NCBI GenBank assembly: GCA_016866495.1
Contig: VGMG01000002.1
Span: forward strand, 1-64,000
Length of the DNA stretch: 64,000 nt
Source: Chlamydiota bacterium
Lineage (GTDB): Bacteria > Chlamydiota > Chlamydiia > Chlamydiales > RGXB01
Direction of reading: 5' to 3'
Numbering within the stretch: position 1 is the stretch's first letter; every line of letters starts with the position of its first letter. The position numbers and the translations under genes are program-made. Below the pieces are notes generated by a model. It was not told the origin of the DNA, ran no database searches, and worked only from the letters and a program-made list of their open reading frames with translations. Shown here piece by piece: positions 17,071-26,111 of this stretch.

Positions 17071-17754
17071 ATGTTTCTTGTAGCAAATTTTAAAGCACAC
17101 TCTCTAAATATTGAGACCTATATTCGACAGCTGTCGACGCTTAAGACACTCAAAACAAAAATTGTCCTCGCTCCCCCCTATCCCTATCTCTTGCAAAAAA
17201 CCATTTCCCCATTTCCCATATGTTCCCAGGATGTGAGCGCTTTTGGGATCGGTCCTTATACTGGAGAGGTACCCGCTAAGCTTTTAAAATCTTTAGGCGT
17301 CTCCTTTTGCCTTGTCGGGCATTCAGAAAGAAGGGCATTTTTTCACGAAGATAATCCGACACTCAAAAAAAAATTTGAACTCTGTCTTGAAGAGGGCTTA
17401 CAACCAATTTTTTGTGTTGGGGAAACCCAACAAGAGCACGAAAATAACTTGACTCTTCCCTCTATCACCAAACAACTTCTCGAGGTGATCCCCGCCTCAG
17501 CTAGCTCGGTGATGGTTGCTTACGAGCCTATTTGGTCTATTGGAAGCGGCAAAACTCCCGATCCCTCCTCTATTAAGACGGTTGTAGATACGATCAAAAC
17601 GCTATATCCCCGATCGATCGTCCTCTATGGGGGATCCGTGAATGCGACGAATGCCGCAAAACTTGCTAGGCTTGCAGACGGTCTTTTAGTCGGCAGCGCC
17701 TCTAACGATATACAAACCTTTATCCAAATCATTCAACAACTTGAAACATTATGA
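17071..17754 (+). CDS. tpiA: Triosephosphate isomerase
   Basis: Interconverts dihydroxyacetone phosphate and glyceraldehyde 3-phosphate in glycolysis. Catalytic residues are visible: Asn/Lys in NFKAH near residue 6, His in LVGHSERR near 86, Glu in YEPIWSIGSGK near 150, and the phosphate-binding LYGGSV and GLLVGSAS at the end. 227 residues, shorter than the usual 250, with losses spread over surface loops rather than at the active site. The stop overlaps secG by 4 bases. Confidence 0.94.
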   Translation: MFLVANFKAHSLNIETYIRQLSTLKTLKTKIVLAPPYPYLLQKTISPFPICSQDVSAFGIGPYTGEVPAKLLKSLGVSFCLVGHSERRAFFHEDNPTLKKKFELCLEEGLQPIFCVGETQQEHENNLTLPSITKQLLEVIPASASSVMVAYEPIWSIGSGKTPDPSSIKTVVDTIKTLYPRSIVLYGGSVNATNAAKLARLADGLLVGSASNDIQTFIQIIQQLETL

Positions 17755-18038
17755 TCTTTTTATACTATTTCTCTTTGATTTTATTTGTTCTTTTATGCCT
17801 TGTAACCTGCTTTTCTGTGCTTATTCAAGAAAGCAAGTCGATGGGTCTTGGAGCTACATTCGGTGGTGAGTCCGCAAGCGCCTTTTTTGGAGCCTCGACG
17901 GCAGATGTTTTAAAAAAATTTACTGCTATCCTAGGCGGAGTTTTTCTCATAAGCTGTTTAATTCTTTCCATCTGGTCTGCCATGATGGAACCTACAAAAG
18001 TAGAAGCTCGTCCTATTGAAGTTGAGAAAAACGGTTAA
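17751..18038 (+). CDS. secG: Preprotein translocase subunit SecG
   Basis: Auxiliary subunit of the SecYEG channel. 95 residues with two hydrophobic helices (about 3-25 and 55-78) joined by the family loop LIQESKSMGLGATFGGESASAFFG. The 4-base overlap with tpiA and the tpiA-secG order are common in bacteria. Confidence 0.92.
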   Translation: MIFLYYFSLILFVLLCLVTCFSVLIQESKSMGLGATFGGESASAFFGASTADVLKKFTAILGGVFLISCLILSIWSAMMEPTKVEARPIEVEKNG

Positions 18039-18046
18039 AAGCTTTC

Positions 18047-18622
18047 ATGGATCAAAAGCATCGATTGATTTACTATCCCGACTCTATTTTAAGAAAAAAA
18101 ACGGAAGACATCGAGGATATAACACCCTCTTTTGTAAAATTCATCGACAAGATGAAACAGATCTGTTCTGAAAAAAAGGGGTTGGGGATTGCAGCTCCCC
18201 AGGTAAACGAATCTTTGAGCGTGTTTGTGAGTCCAATGACTGGAACGCATATCAAAACCAAAGATCCTCTGTACGCTAAGGATATTAAAGATTGGAGTGT
18301 TTTCATCAATCCAAGGATCACCAAATACTCTAAAGAGGCGGTAGGTTATGAAGAGGGTTGCCTCTCGTTGCCTAAACTTTACCACACCGTTTTTCGTCCA
18401 AGGTCTATTGAGGTATCGTACCTAGACATTGAGCTTAAAAGACACACAAAAGTCCTCTCACACTGGTTTGCTCGTCTTTTTTTACATGAATACGACCATT
18501 TACAAGGGATTCTTTTTACCGATTACATTCTAGGAAAAATATCCAATGGATTTGATCAGCAAAACGATCTAGAAGACAAAATGCGCATTTCGCAAGCCCT
18601 TACGGCTTTTGAAAAAATGTGA
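18047..18622 (+). CDS. def: Peptide deformylase
   Basis: Removes the formyl group from the N-terminal methionine of nascent proteins. The three motifs are GLGIAAPQ near residue 46, EGCLSLP near 104 (metal-binding Cys) and FLHEYDHLQG near 147 (two metal-binding His and catalytic Glu). 191 residues. The Q of the usual QHExDH is replaced by Leu, which lies outside the metal site. Confidence 0.94.
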   Translation: MDQKHRLIYYPDSILRKKTEDIEDITPSFVKFIDKMKQICSEKKGLGIAAPQVNESLSVFVSPMTGTHIKTKDPLYAKDIKDWSVFINPRITKYSKEAVGYEEGCLSLPKLYHTVFRPRSIEVSYLDIELKRHTKVLSHWFARLFLHEYDHLQGILFTDYILGKISNGFDQQNDLEDKMRISQALTAFEKM

Positions 18623-18632
18623 GGGTCTTTTA

Positions 18633-20036
18633 GTGTCTATCTCTGTCTCTGAGCTAACCAATAGAATTAAAAAACATTTAGAACCCTCTTTCAAAGGGAT
18701 CACAGTCGAAGGGGAAATATCCAATTTCAAAGCCCAGTCGTCTGGACACTACTACTTTACTTTGAAAGACGAGAGCTCCCAGATTTCGGTCTCCTTATTT
18801 AATGCAGCTCGCTATAAATTGCCGCGCGTTCCCAAGGATGGCGATAAAGTGATTCTTTTAGGAGATATCAGCGTATATAGCCCGAGAGGAAACTACCAAT
18901 TGGTTGCCCAAGGGTTAAAATATCTAGGAGTTGGAGACCTTTTACTCAAGTTGCACCAGCTCAAACTAGAAATTCAAGAATTAGGCTGGTTCAATAAAGA
19001 CCTAAAAAAACCTCTTCCCGCTTATCCCAAGAGGATAGGTGTGGTAACGAGCCCCACAGGAGCTGTCATCCAAGACATCATCCATGTATTGACACGGCGC
19101 TCCAATAATTTTCACCTTATTCTTTATCCGGTAAAAGTACAGGGAGAAGGCGCAAAAGAGGAGATTGCTCAAGCGATTTTAGAAATGAATCGATACAATG
19201 TTTGTGATGTTATGATTGTCGGCCGTGGTGGAGGATCGATTGAGGATCTTTGGGCATTTAACGAGAAAATCGTTGCGGAGGCAATTTTTTTATCTAAAAT
19301 TCCCATCATCTCTGCTGTAGGGCATGAAACCGATTTTACTATAGCTGATTTCGTTGCCGATATTAGAGCGCCAACCCCCTCTAGTGCTGCCGAGCTGGTT
19401 TCAATGAAAACGAGTGACATTTTAGAACGCTTTTCCCATTTTCAAAAAAGGCTGGACCAACTTTTAAATGGAAAAATTGCGCAAACGCGCCTCTCTTTAG
19501 AGCAGGTTTTAAAACACCCGTTCGTAAGAGGGATCGGGTTTCTTTATCCTTTTTTACAGCGTATGGATCATATGATCGACTCATTAGATCTGAAAATCCG
19601 CTCCTCTTTAGTTGAAAGCAAAAATAGGCTAGAAATTCTCGCCGTGAATATCCGCGGATTTGAACCTAGAAAAATCCTTAAAGAGCAAAAAAACGGTCTT
19701 TTACAAATTGAAAACCGGCTCAAAACCCTTCTTTTACAAAACTTAAACGATCAGAAAAAAGACCTACAAATCCTTGAGTTTCGATTAAAGGCCTATGATC
19801 CTACGAAAAACCTCAATGAGCTCAAAAATCGTTTCGATAGATTGGTTGAGCACCTAAAGGCTTTGAACCCTAAACAGGTCCTTAAAAGAGGATTTTGTAT
19901 TCCTCAAAATAAAAAAGGGGAAATTCTTAAGGGAGTCGATCAGGTTGAAGAGGGGGAGATAATAGATTTACTTTTTTACAACGGTACAATAGGAGCCCAT
20001 GTCGATGGAATTCGAAGCAGCCTTCAAACGACTTGA
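18633..20036 (+). CDS. xseA: Exodeoxyribonuclease VII large subunit
   Basis: Catalytic subunit of exonuclease VII, which degrades single-stranded DNA. An OB-fold N-terminus (VEGEISNFKAQSSGHYYFTLKD) is followed by the catalytic domain with RIGVVTSPTGAVIQD, VGRGGGSIEDLWAFN and SAVGHETDFTIADFVADIRAPTP-type motifs, then a long coiled-coil region. I prefer GTG at 18633, which has GAGGG 7 bases ahead, over the TTG at 18609 that would overlap def. The end overlaps xseB by 38 bases. Confidence 0.93.
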   Translation: MSISVSELTNRIKKHLEPSFKGITVEGEISNFKAQSSGHYYFTLKDESSQISVSLFNAARYKLPRVPKDGDKVILLGDISVYSPRGNYQLVAQGLKYLGVGDLLLKLHQLKLEIQELGWFNKDLKKPLPAYPKRIGVVTSPTGAVIQDIIHVLTRRSNNFHLILYPVKVQGEGAKEEIAQAILEMNRYNVCDVMIVGRGGGSIEDLWAFNEKIVAEAIFLSKIPIISAVGHETDFTIADFVADIRAPTPSSAAELVSMKTSDILERFSHFQKRLDQLLNGKIAQTRLSLEQVLKHPFVRGIGFLYPFLQRMDHMIDSLDLKIRSSLVESKNRLEILAVNIRGFEPRKILKEQKNGLLQIENRLKTLLLQNLNDQKKDLQILEFRLKAYDPTKNLNELKNRFDRLVEHLKALNPKQVLKRGFCIPQNKKGEILKGVDQVEEGEIIDLLFYNGTIGAHVDGIRSSLQTT

Positions 20037-20241
20037 AGAAATTTTAGAAAGAATGCAGTCTGAAAACCCCAGCTTGGATGAGTCTCTTAAGCTTTATGAG
20101 GAGGCCGATAAGCTGATTCAAATATCCTCAAAAAATCTGGCAAAGGCAGAAAAAAAGATCGAGGCGATCATGAAAAATCGCGATAATGGGATTGAGGTGG
20201 ACCAAACCCAACAGCCGATTTTAACAAATTTTGAAGCCTAG
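19999..20241 (+). CDS. xseB: Exodeoxyribonuclease VII small subunit
   Basis: 80-residue helical subunit that binds the coiled-coil of XseA. The core FEAAFKRLEEILERMQ and LDESLKLYEEADKLI are typical. A second ATG lies 6 bases downstream of the chosen start. Its first 38 bases overlap xseA, fixing the subunits' order and probably their ratio. Confidence 0.92.
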   Translation: MSMEFEAAFKRLEEILERMQSENPSLDESLKLYEEADKLIQISSKNLAKAEKKIEAIMKNRDNGIEVDQTQQPILTNFEA

Positions 20242-20275
20242 AAAAAATTCTTCATATAAAACAGGAATTTAGACC

Positions 20276-22045
20276 GTGGAAGATAGAACACTTGCGACGA
20301 TGCGTTCTTTGAAAGACGAGGCTAAAGAGCTTCGTGATAAAATCATCCATGTTGTTTCTAAAAACGGGGGACATCTTGGTGCCTCTTTAGGTGCTACCGA
20401 TCTTATTTTATCGTTACATAAAGTGTTTTTAAGTCCATATGACCGAATTATTTTTGATACAGGCCACCAAGCCTACGCTCATAAACTCTTAACCGGTAGG
20501 CTAGAGCGTTTTGAAACCTTAAGAACATATAATGGCCTTTGCGGTTTCACAGATCCGACAGAATCGGTTCACGATCATTTTTTTGCAGGGCATGCGGGTA
20601 CAGCTCTCTCCTTAGCGCTGGGTGTGCACGACTCGACTATTTACAATGAAAATGCCCCTTGGACGATCGCCTTGATTGGAGATGCGAGCTTATCTTGTGG
20701 GTTAACACTCGAAGCATTGAATAATATCCACTCCTCCTACAAGCGCTTGCTAATTATCCTTAATGATAACGGAATGAGTATTTCAAAAGGGTGCGGTAAC
20801 CTTCACGATTACTTACAAAAAATACGCAACTTCCCCTTCCTTTCTTTACAAGAAAATTTTAAAGATATTTTTTCTATTTTCAATTGCAAATATGTAGGAC
20901 CTATTGACGGTCACGAGCCGGAAAGAATGGTAGCTCTATTTGAAAAATTGAAACTTGAAGAGGGCCCTTTTTTGGTTCATGTAAAAACTATTAAAGGATT
21001 TGGACTTGAATACGCCGAAACTTCTCCGACAGTCTGGCATGGGCCTAAGCCCTTTTGTATTGAGTCGGGCACATTTAAAAAGACTACAACTCAAAGCCTT
21101 CCCTTCCCAAAAATATTTGGGAAACACCTTTTTGAACTTAAGAAAAAAGAGCCTAATCTACATGTAATTACTCCGGCCACTGCAACGGGAGCCTGCCTCG
21201 AGGAATTCGGACAAGCTTTCCCTAGAGAATTTCATGATGTCGGAATCGCAGAAGGGCATGCTGTAACCTATGCTGCAGGGCTTTGCCGTTTTCAAGAATT
21301 CAAGGTCATCCTCTCTATCTACGCCACCTTTCTTCATAGGGCTCTAGACAATCTTTTCCACGACGTTGTTTTACAAAATATCCCCCTCATTCTTGCGATC
21401 GATCGGGCTGGGCTCTCCCCTCAAGACGGCTCTACCCACCATGGGATCTATGATATCTCCTTTTTGAAAACTATGCCGGGCCTATCGATCGCTCAACCTA
21501 GAAATGCAACGCTTCTTAAAGAACTTCTTGAATCAGCTCTTGTTTATAATACCCCTATTGCGATTCGTTACCCGAATCTCGAAGCTGTAAATACTCCTCA
21601 AACTCTCACTTTCAGGCCCTTGGGAAAGGGGGAAATTCTCGTAAAAAGTAGCTCTAAAAAAACTAAAATTCTCATTATTTCCCTTGGCCATATGGCCGAT
21701 ATGGCTTTTAATTGTCGATCGAAATTGTTAGAACGGGGACTTGATGCAACAATATTTGACCCCATTTTCCTCAAACCTTTGGATGAGGAAGCGCTTCTGC
21801 CAATCCTACAAGAAAATGAGTTTGTTTTTGTGATTGAAGAGCATGCGAAAAATTCTGGTCTGGGATCTATACTTTTGAATTTTCTTTTTGAAAAAGAGAT
21901 CTTTGACAAAAAAGTTTATAATTTTGGGTTTCCAGATCAGTTTTATGCCCACGGTTCTTACAATGATTTGCTTGATGAAGCGGGTTTATCTGAAAATAAA
22001 ATATTCGAAAAAATGCTTTTGGTGATCCAAAAAAACGGAATCTAA
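20276..22045 (+). CDS. dxs: 1-deoxy-D-xylulose-5-phosphate synthase
   Basis: First enzyme of the non-mevalonate isoprenoid pathway; condenses pyruvate and glyceraldehyde 3-phosphate with thiamine diphosphate. N-terminal GGHLGASLGATDL near residue 31, the thiamine/Mg motif GDASLSCGLTLEALNN near 137, IAEGHAVTYAAGL near 322 (catalytic Glu) and DRAGLSPQDGSTHHG near 379 are visible. 589 residues, 30-50 shorter than most, partly from a trimmed N-terminus. GTG start at 20276. Confidence 0.94.
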   Translation: MEDRTLATMRSLKDEAKELRDKIIHVVSKNGGHLGASLGATDLILSLHKVFLSPYDRIIFDTGHQAYAHKLLTGRLERFETLRTYNGLCGFTDPTESVHDHFFAGHAGTALSLALGVHDSTIYNENAPWTIALIGDASLSCGLTLEALNNIHSSYKRLLIILNDNGMSISKGCGNLHDYLQKIRNFPFLSLQENFKDIFSIFNCKYVGPIDGHEPERMVALFEKLKLEEGPFLVHVKTIKGFGLEYAETSPTVWHGPKPFCIESGTFKKTTTQSLPFPKIFGKHLFELKKKEPNLHVITPATATGACLEEFGQAFPREFHDVGIAEGHAVTYAAGLCRFQEFKVILSIYATFLHRALDNLFHDVVLQNIPLILAIDRAGLSPQDGSTHHGIYDISFLKTMPGLSIAQPRNATLLKELLESALVYNTPIAIRYPNLEAVNTPQTLTFRPLGKGEILVKSSSKKTKILIISLGHMADMAFNCRSKLLERGLDATIFDPIFLKPLDEEALLPILQENEFVFVIEEHAKNSGLGSILLNFLFEKEIFDKKVYNFGFPDQFYAHGSYNDLLDEAGLSENKIFEKMLLVIQKNGI

Positions 22046-22068
22046 TTTTTTTAAATCAAGCCTTATAT

Positions 22069-22104
22069 GAGATTTTCCCTACATTAAAAGGGAGGGTAAA
22101 TCTC
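22069..22104. repeat. Imperfect inverted repeat upstream of nadK
   Basis: GAGATTTTCCCT at 22069-22080 pairs with AGGGTAAATCTC at 22093-22104, 11 of 12 positions matching, with a 12-base loop. No T tract follows on the plus strand, so an RNA leader structure or operator is as likely as a terminator for dxs. A second repeat, ATTTGT/ACAAAT, lies at 22141-22161 just ahead of the nadK start. Confidence 0.4.
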
Positions 22105-22170
22105 CTATGCCGAGGATAACCCTTCAAAGAAATTCCCCTTATTTGTAATCTAATAACAAATAGGATGTTT

Positions 22171-23022
22171 ATGAAAAAATCGCTCTGTTTAGTTCCTACA
22201 CGGTATAAAGCCTCGACAGTTGAGATCGCTAGAGAACTTGTGACAATGCTCAAACAGCTTGATTTTGCCATTTTTGTTGAAGAGGGTTTTGCAGAGGTGG
22301 GTGTACCCTCAATTGTCCCATTTCAAAAGATCGACTATTTTGTTTTGATCGGTGGAGATGGTAGTTTTGTTGCTAGTGCTAGAAAGTATCTTGCCTGGCA
22401 AGCTCCTTTTATTGGAGTGAGTGCGGGACATCTTAATTTCTTGGCAGATACCTCTATTTCTTTAGCTCTTCTAGATTTTAAACAGCTTTTAGAAAACAAC
22501 GTTCTTGTTGAGGAACGGGAAGTGTTAGAGTGCTCGATGCCAAACGGGGAAAAGTTTTTAGCTATTAACGATATTGTTTTGCATAGAGGACTAAATCCTG
22601 GGATTATTGAACTTACGGCATTTAGCAATAATGAATTTATTTGCGACTATCTTTGTGACGGACTTATTCTTTCTACGCCTACAGGCTCTACGGCTTACTC
22701 CCTTTCAGCCGGTGGTCCGATCGTGTATCCAGAGGCTAGAACCATTACCATGGCCAGCATTTGCCCACAATCGCTTGCATACCGTCCAATTGTTCTCCCC
22801 TCCAGCATTGAATTAGAAATTCAGTATATTACCAACCAAAAGCCTATCCAGATTTCGATCGACGGACAGATCAATCGGGAGCTAGCTCCTATGGAGCGTA
22901 TCCTAGTGAAAGCGGCTGGAGTTAAAATGAAAATGGTGAAACTTAAAAACCACTCCTACTGGGTAAAATTGAGTCAAAAGCTTGGCCTCAAAGTAAAAAG
23001 CCGAGCCGATCAACCCGGATAG
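22171..23022 (+). CDS. nadK: NAD kinase
   Basis: Phosphorylates NAD to NADP. Motifs: VLIGGDGSFVASARKY near residue 55 (GGDG), NDIVLHRG near 132, TPTGSTAYSLSAGGPIV near 168 and SIDGQ near 230. About 283 residues. ATG at 22171 is preferred to ATG at 22165 because AGGA lies 5 bases ahead of it. Confidence 0.92.
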   Translation: MKKSLCLVPTRYKASTVEIARELVTMLKQLDFAIFVEEGFAEVGVPSIVPFQKIDYFVLIGGDGSFVASARKYLAWQAPFIGVSAGHLNFLADTSISLALLDFKQLLENNVLVEEREVLECSMPNGEKFLAINDIVLHRGLNPGIIELTAFSNNEFICDYLCDGLILSTPTGSTAYSLSAGGPIVYPEARTITMASICPQSLAYRPIVLPSSIELEIQYITNQKPIQISIDGQINRELAPMERILVKAAGVKMKMVKLKNHSYWVKLSQKLGLKVKSRADQPG

Positions 23023-23032
23023 AGGCTCCTGC

Positions 23033-23461
23033 TTGATTTTTGATATCACGATCTATTCTGTCGGCAAAAATAAGGAATCTTGGCTGACTGAAGCTCTCGA
23101 TGAGTATGTAAAAAGACTCAAGGGAACAGTCAAAATTCAGTGGGTTCTTTTAAAAAACGATGAAGAGTTAGAAAATCAAGTTTTTCTAGAAAAAAGCTGG
23201 ATAGCCCTAGATCCTAAAGGGAAAGTTTTTTCTAGTGAAGAATTCAGTAAGTTCCTCATCAAAAATATCGAACTCGAGAAAGGGAAATTGCAATTTGTTA
23301 TTGGTAGTAGTGAGGGGCTTACGCCAAAACTTCGCAATGGAGCAAAACATCTTTTCTCTCTGTCACCACTAACATTTACCCACCAACTTACTAGACTTGT
23401 CTTATTAGAGCAGATCTACCGCGCGCTTCAAATTCATAAAAATACCCCCTACCATAAATAA
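23033..23461 (+). CDS. rlmH: 23S rRNA (pseudouridine1915-N3)-methyltransferase RlmH
   Basis: SPOUT-fold methyltransferase acting on helix 69 of 23S rRNA. The glycine-rich loop FVIGSSEGL near residue 88 and the C-terminal HQLTRLVLLEQIYRALQI with terminal PYHK are diagnostic. 142 residues. TTG start with GAGG 7 bases upstream. Confidence 0.9.
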   Translation: MIFDITIYSVGKNKESWLTEALDEYVKRLKGTVKIQWVLLKNDEELENQVFLEKSWIALDPKGKVFSSEEFSKFLIKNIELEKGKLQFVIGSSEGLTPKLRNGAKHLFSLSPLTFTHQLTRLVLLEQIYRALQIHKNTPYHK

Positions 23462-23484
23462 AAACACCCTCAATAAAGAGGGTG
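23456..23484 (-). terminator. Intrinsic terminator of cydAB
   Basis: CACCCTC (23465-23471) and GAGGGTG (23478-23484) form a seven-pair stem with a six-base AATAAA loop. Read on the minus strand the hairpin is followed by TTTTTATTT, a good intrinsic terminator for cydB. It may also slow transcription arriving from rlmH. Confidence 0.7.
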
Positions 23485-23510
23485 CTTGGCTTCAAAGCTT
23501 TTTTTGATCA

Positions 23511-24542
23511 TCAATAACTAGTTTTGTTTAATGAAGTTTTTCCACTAAAAGTTTTATACAACCATACCCCATATGCAAATACCAAAGGGAGCCCAAGACC
23601 TGCAACAATCACCAATATAATTAATGTGGTCTCAGAAACAGCCGTATTGTGGAGGTTTATCGTGTAGGCGGGGTCTATGGTAGAGCGCAAAATATTGGGG
23701 TAAAATCCGATACTGGCTAGTCCAAAAAGGGTCGAAATGTTTAGGCAAGAAAAAATGAATGCCCAGCCATCTCTTTTTCGCCGAATCGCCTCATGACACA
23801 AATAAATAAACACAAAAATCAAAACAGGAAAAATATAGAATAATAGATGATCATCATATCTTTCATACATCTCGGGGACATCTATCTCCATTGTAATTGA
23901 GGATATGAAGTAGGCCAATAGGTAAAGAACCATGTAAAACGGAATCGTTTTTTTGACCCTTTCATAGAGCTCTCCTTCTGTTTTTAAGAGCAAAAAGATC
24001 CCCCCGTGCATCGCAAAAAGAAAAGCTGCCATAAACGCTATATTGATAGGAAAAGGGCGTAAAAAAGAGAAAAAATTACCTGTGAAGAGCACGACGCCTG
24101 CTTCATTTGTAAAAGGGACACCGGTCACTAAAGAGCCCAAAAGAAGACCTGCTCCAAATGTTATGATCAAAGAAGAGGCTCCAAAAATTGTATCCCAAGT
24201 GAGCCTCCATCTTGGATTTTCGACTTTGGAACGAAACTCGATCGCTACAGCTCTTAAGATAATTCCAAATAGAAGGATCATCATGAGGGTATAATAGATG
24301 GAACAAATCGCTGCATAGGCTGGGGGAAAGCCAGCAAAAAGACCTCCTCCAACAATAATTAACCACACCTCATTTCCATCCCACAAAGGTCCGATTGTAT
24401 TCAGCATCAGCCGCCTTTCCTGATCCGATTTCCCTAAATACAAAAGACTGCCGACTCCGAGATCAAACCCATCCAATAGAATGTACATCACAACAGCAGT
24501 GCAAATGACAAGATACCAAAGGATTTCTAAATATTCGGTCAT
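23511..24542 (-). CDS. cydB: Cytochrome bd ubiquinol oxidase subunit II
   Basis: Membrane subunit of the high-affinity terminal oxidase. 343 residues with eight or nine hydrophobic helices; the opening ILWYLVICTAVVMYILLDGFDLGVGSL-type segment with DGFDLG and the following WDGNEVWLI (about residue 53) are family signatures. It begins in a 4-base overlap with cydA. Confidence 0.95.
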   Translation of the reverse strand: MTEYLEILWYLVICTAVVMYILLDGFDLGVGSLLYLGKSDQERRLMLNTIGPLWDGNEVWLIIVGGGLFAGFPPAYAAICSIYYTLMMILLFGIILRAVAIEFRSKVENPRWRLTWDTIFGASSLIITFGAGLLLGSLVTGVPFTNEAGVVLFTGNFFSFLRPFPINIAFMAAFLFAMHGGIFLLLKTEGELYERVKKTIPFYMVLYLLAYFISSITMEIDVPEMYERYDDHLLFYIFPVLIFVFIYLCHEAIRRKRDGWAFIFSCLNISTLFGLASIGFYPNILRSTIDPAYTINLHNTAVSETTLIILVIVAGLGLPLVFAYGVWLYKTFSGKTSLNKTSY

Positions 24543-25927
24543 ATTTTGGACTCCATTTTTGTGTAGAGATCTGTATCTTCTTTATGTTCTCCACCCACAG
24601 GATCGGGTCCATGTTGAATTTTTTTATCCAAAAGGAAAATAAAAAGCACAAACAGAAGAGCGAACATAATACTAAACATAGTTAAAGATCCCATGATTTG
24701 CGGACTTGAAACGGTAGCATTTGTTACCCCCTCCCTAGTCCTCAAAAGACCCTGAACAAGCCAAGGCTGTCTACCTAGCTCAGCAGTCATCCAGCCGGTC
24801 AAATTACCCACATAGGGTAAAAATACCGAGCCAACGCAAACTCTCAAAAGCCACTTGGAATCCTCTAATTTTTTTTGTCTGTAACGGATGTAAGCCCAAA
24901 GGATAATAAAAACCATCGTACCCCAAGAGGCGATCATAATGTGATAAGTTTGGAAAACGAGCTGCACATTAGGTCTATCTTGAGGGTTCGGAGCAAGCTC
25001 TTTTAACCCCTTTACAGGCTCTTTGAAATTCTCATTTGCTAAAAAGCTGAGTACACCCGGTATCTTTAGACCGTAAACTTTCTCATTTTTTTCGTCGACC
25101 CATCCAAAAAGGGAGATCGGAGTATACTCTTCAGTATTGTAGACTCCCTCAAGCGCTGCAAACTTCACGGGTTGGTTTTTATAAACTCCTCTTGCAGTAG
25201 AATCTGCCGATATAAATTGCACAACAAGCATTACCGCTAAAAAGAGAATAGAGATGCGTTGACAGGTTTTAGCAAAAAGCTGGTGTCTATTTTTTAAAAC
25301 ATAGTAACTGGAAACACTCAAAATCAAAAATCCGCCTAGAACCCAGCAACCTATGAGAACATGAATGATGCGATCCATTGTCGAGGGTGTAAAATAGACC
25401 TTCCAAAGATCTACGATCACTGCCCTTTTTTGGGCGCCGGTTCCTATGATTTTATAGCCGTCAGGTGTATGCATCCAGGAGTTGGCCATCACAATCCAAA
25501 TAGCACTGAAGTGTGCACCAAAAACAACCATACAGGTCGAAAGATAGTGCATTTTGCGACTCACCTTTTCCCACCCAAAGAGCATAAAACCGATAAAACT
25601 TGCCTCCAAGAAGAAGGCAAAAATTCCCTCAGGAGCTAGAAGCGAACCAAAAATATCTCCAACAAATGTGGAAAATCTTGCCCAATTGTTACCAAATGAG
25701 AATAGCTGTACAAATCCCGTTGCTACACCCATCGCAAAAAACAGAGCAAATATCCTTGTCCAAAAGCGGCAAACCTCTTTCATTTCAGGATCTTTTGTTT
25801 TCATGTAGATCCCTTCGAAAATTACTAGCATAAGCCCTAGACCTATACTCATAGGTGGGAATAAATAGTGAAAGGAGATAGTCAAGGCGTACTGACAGCG
25901 CGCAAGAATTAGAGAAAGTTCATCCAT
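24539..25927 (-). CDS. cydA: Cytochrome bd ubiquinol oxidase subunit I
   Basis: Haem-carrying subunit, oxidising quinol and reducing oxygen, suited to low oxygen. RCQYALTISFHYLFPP near residue 10 includes the haem-ligand His, and the GRQPW motif lies near 392. 462 residues. A large periplasmic Q-loop is present between about 245 and 320 but looks short. It is transcribed away from the diadenylate cyclase gene, an arrangement I recall from Chlamydia. Confidence 0.95.
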   Translation of the reverse strand: MDELSLILARCQYALTISFHYLFPPMSIGLGLMLVIFEGIYMKTKDPEMKEVCRFWTRIFALFFAMGVATGFVQLFSFGNNWARFSTFVGDIFGSLLAPEGIFAFFLEASFIGFMLFGWEKVSRKMHYLSTCMVVFGAHFSAIWIVMANSWMHTPDGYKIIGTGAQKRAVIVDLWKVYFTPSTMDRIIHVLIGCWVLGGFLILSVSSYYVLKNRHQLFAKTCQRISILFLAVMLVVQFISADSTARGVYKNQPVKFAALEGVYNTEEYTPISLFGWVDEKNEKVYGLKIPGVLSFLANENFKEPVKGLKELAPNPQDRPNVQLVFQTYHIMIASWGTMVFIILWAYIRYRQKKLEDSKWLLRVCVGSVFLPYVGNLTGWMTAELGRQPWLVQGLLRTREGVTNATVSSPQIMGSLTMFSIMFALLFVLFIFLLDKKIQHGPDPVGGEHKEDTDLYTKMESKI

Positions 25928-25967
25928 GGTGTTTTGCTTACCCTGCTCATTTTTTAAATTTTCAAAA

Positions 25968-25983
25968 AACCCTAAAAAGGGTT
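25968..25983. repeat. Perfect inverted repeat in the cydA-cdaA divergent region
   Basis: AACCCT-AAAA-AGGGTT lies 41 bases upstream of the cydA start in the 184-base region shared by two divergent operons. It could be an operator or, in the cydA leader RNA, a small hairpin. No clear promoter was found in this region. Confidence 0.4.
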
Positions 25984-26111
25984 AAAAAACTTTTGTTAAA
26001 CTTTATAGCGATATTTAATGCTGCATTGGTTTTTGTCTAGATTTATTTTTTTTAGTTGAGTACGATGAAAGATGAAGAACAGGGTCAATCATAACTGGGG
26101 TTCCTTCTGCC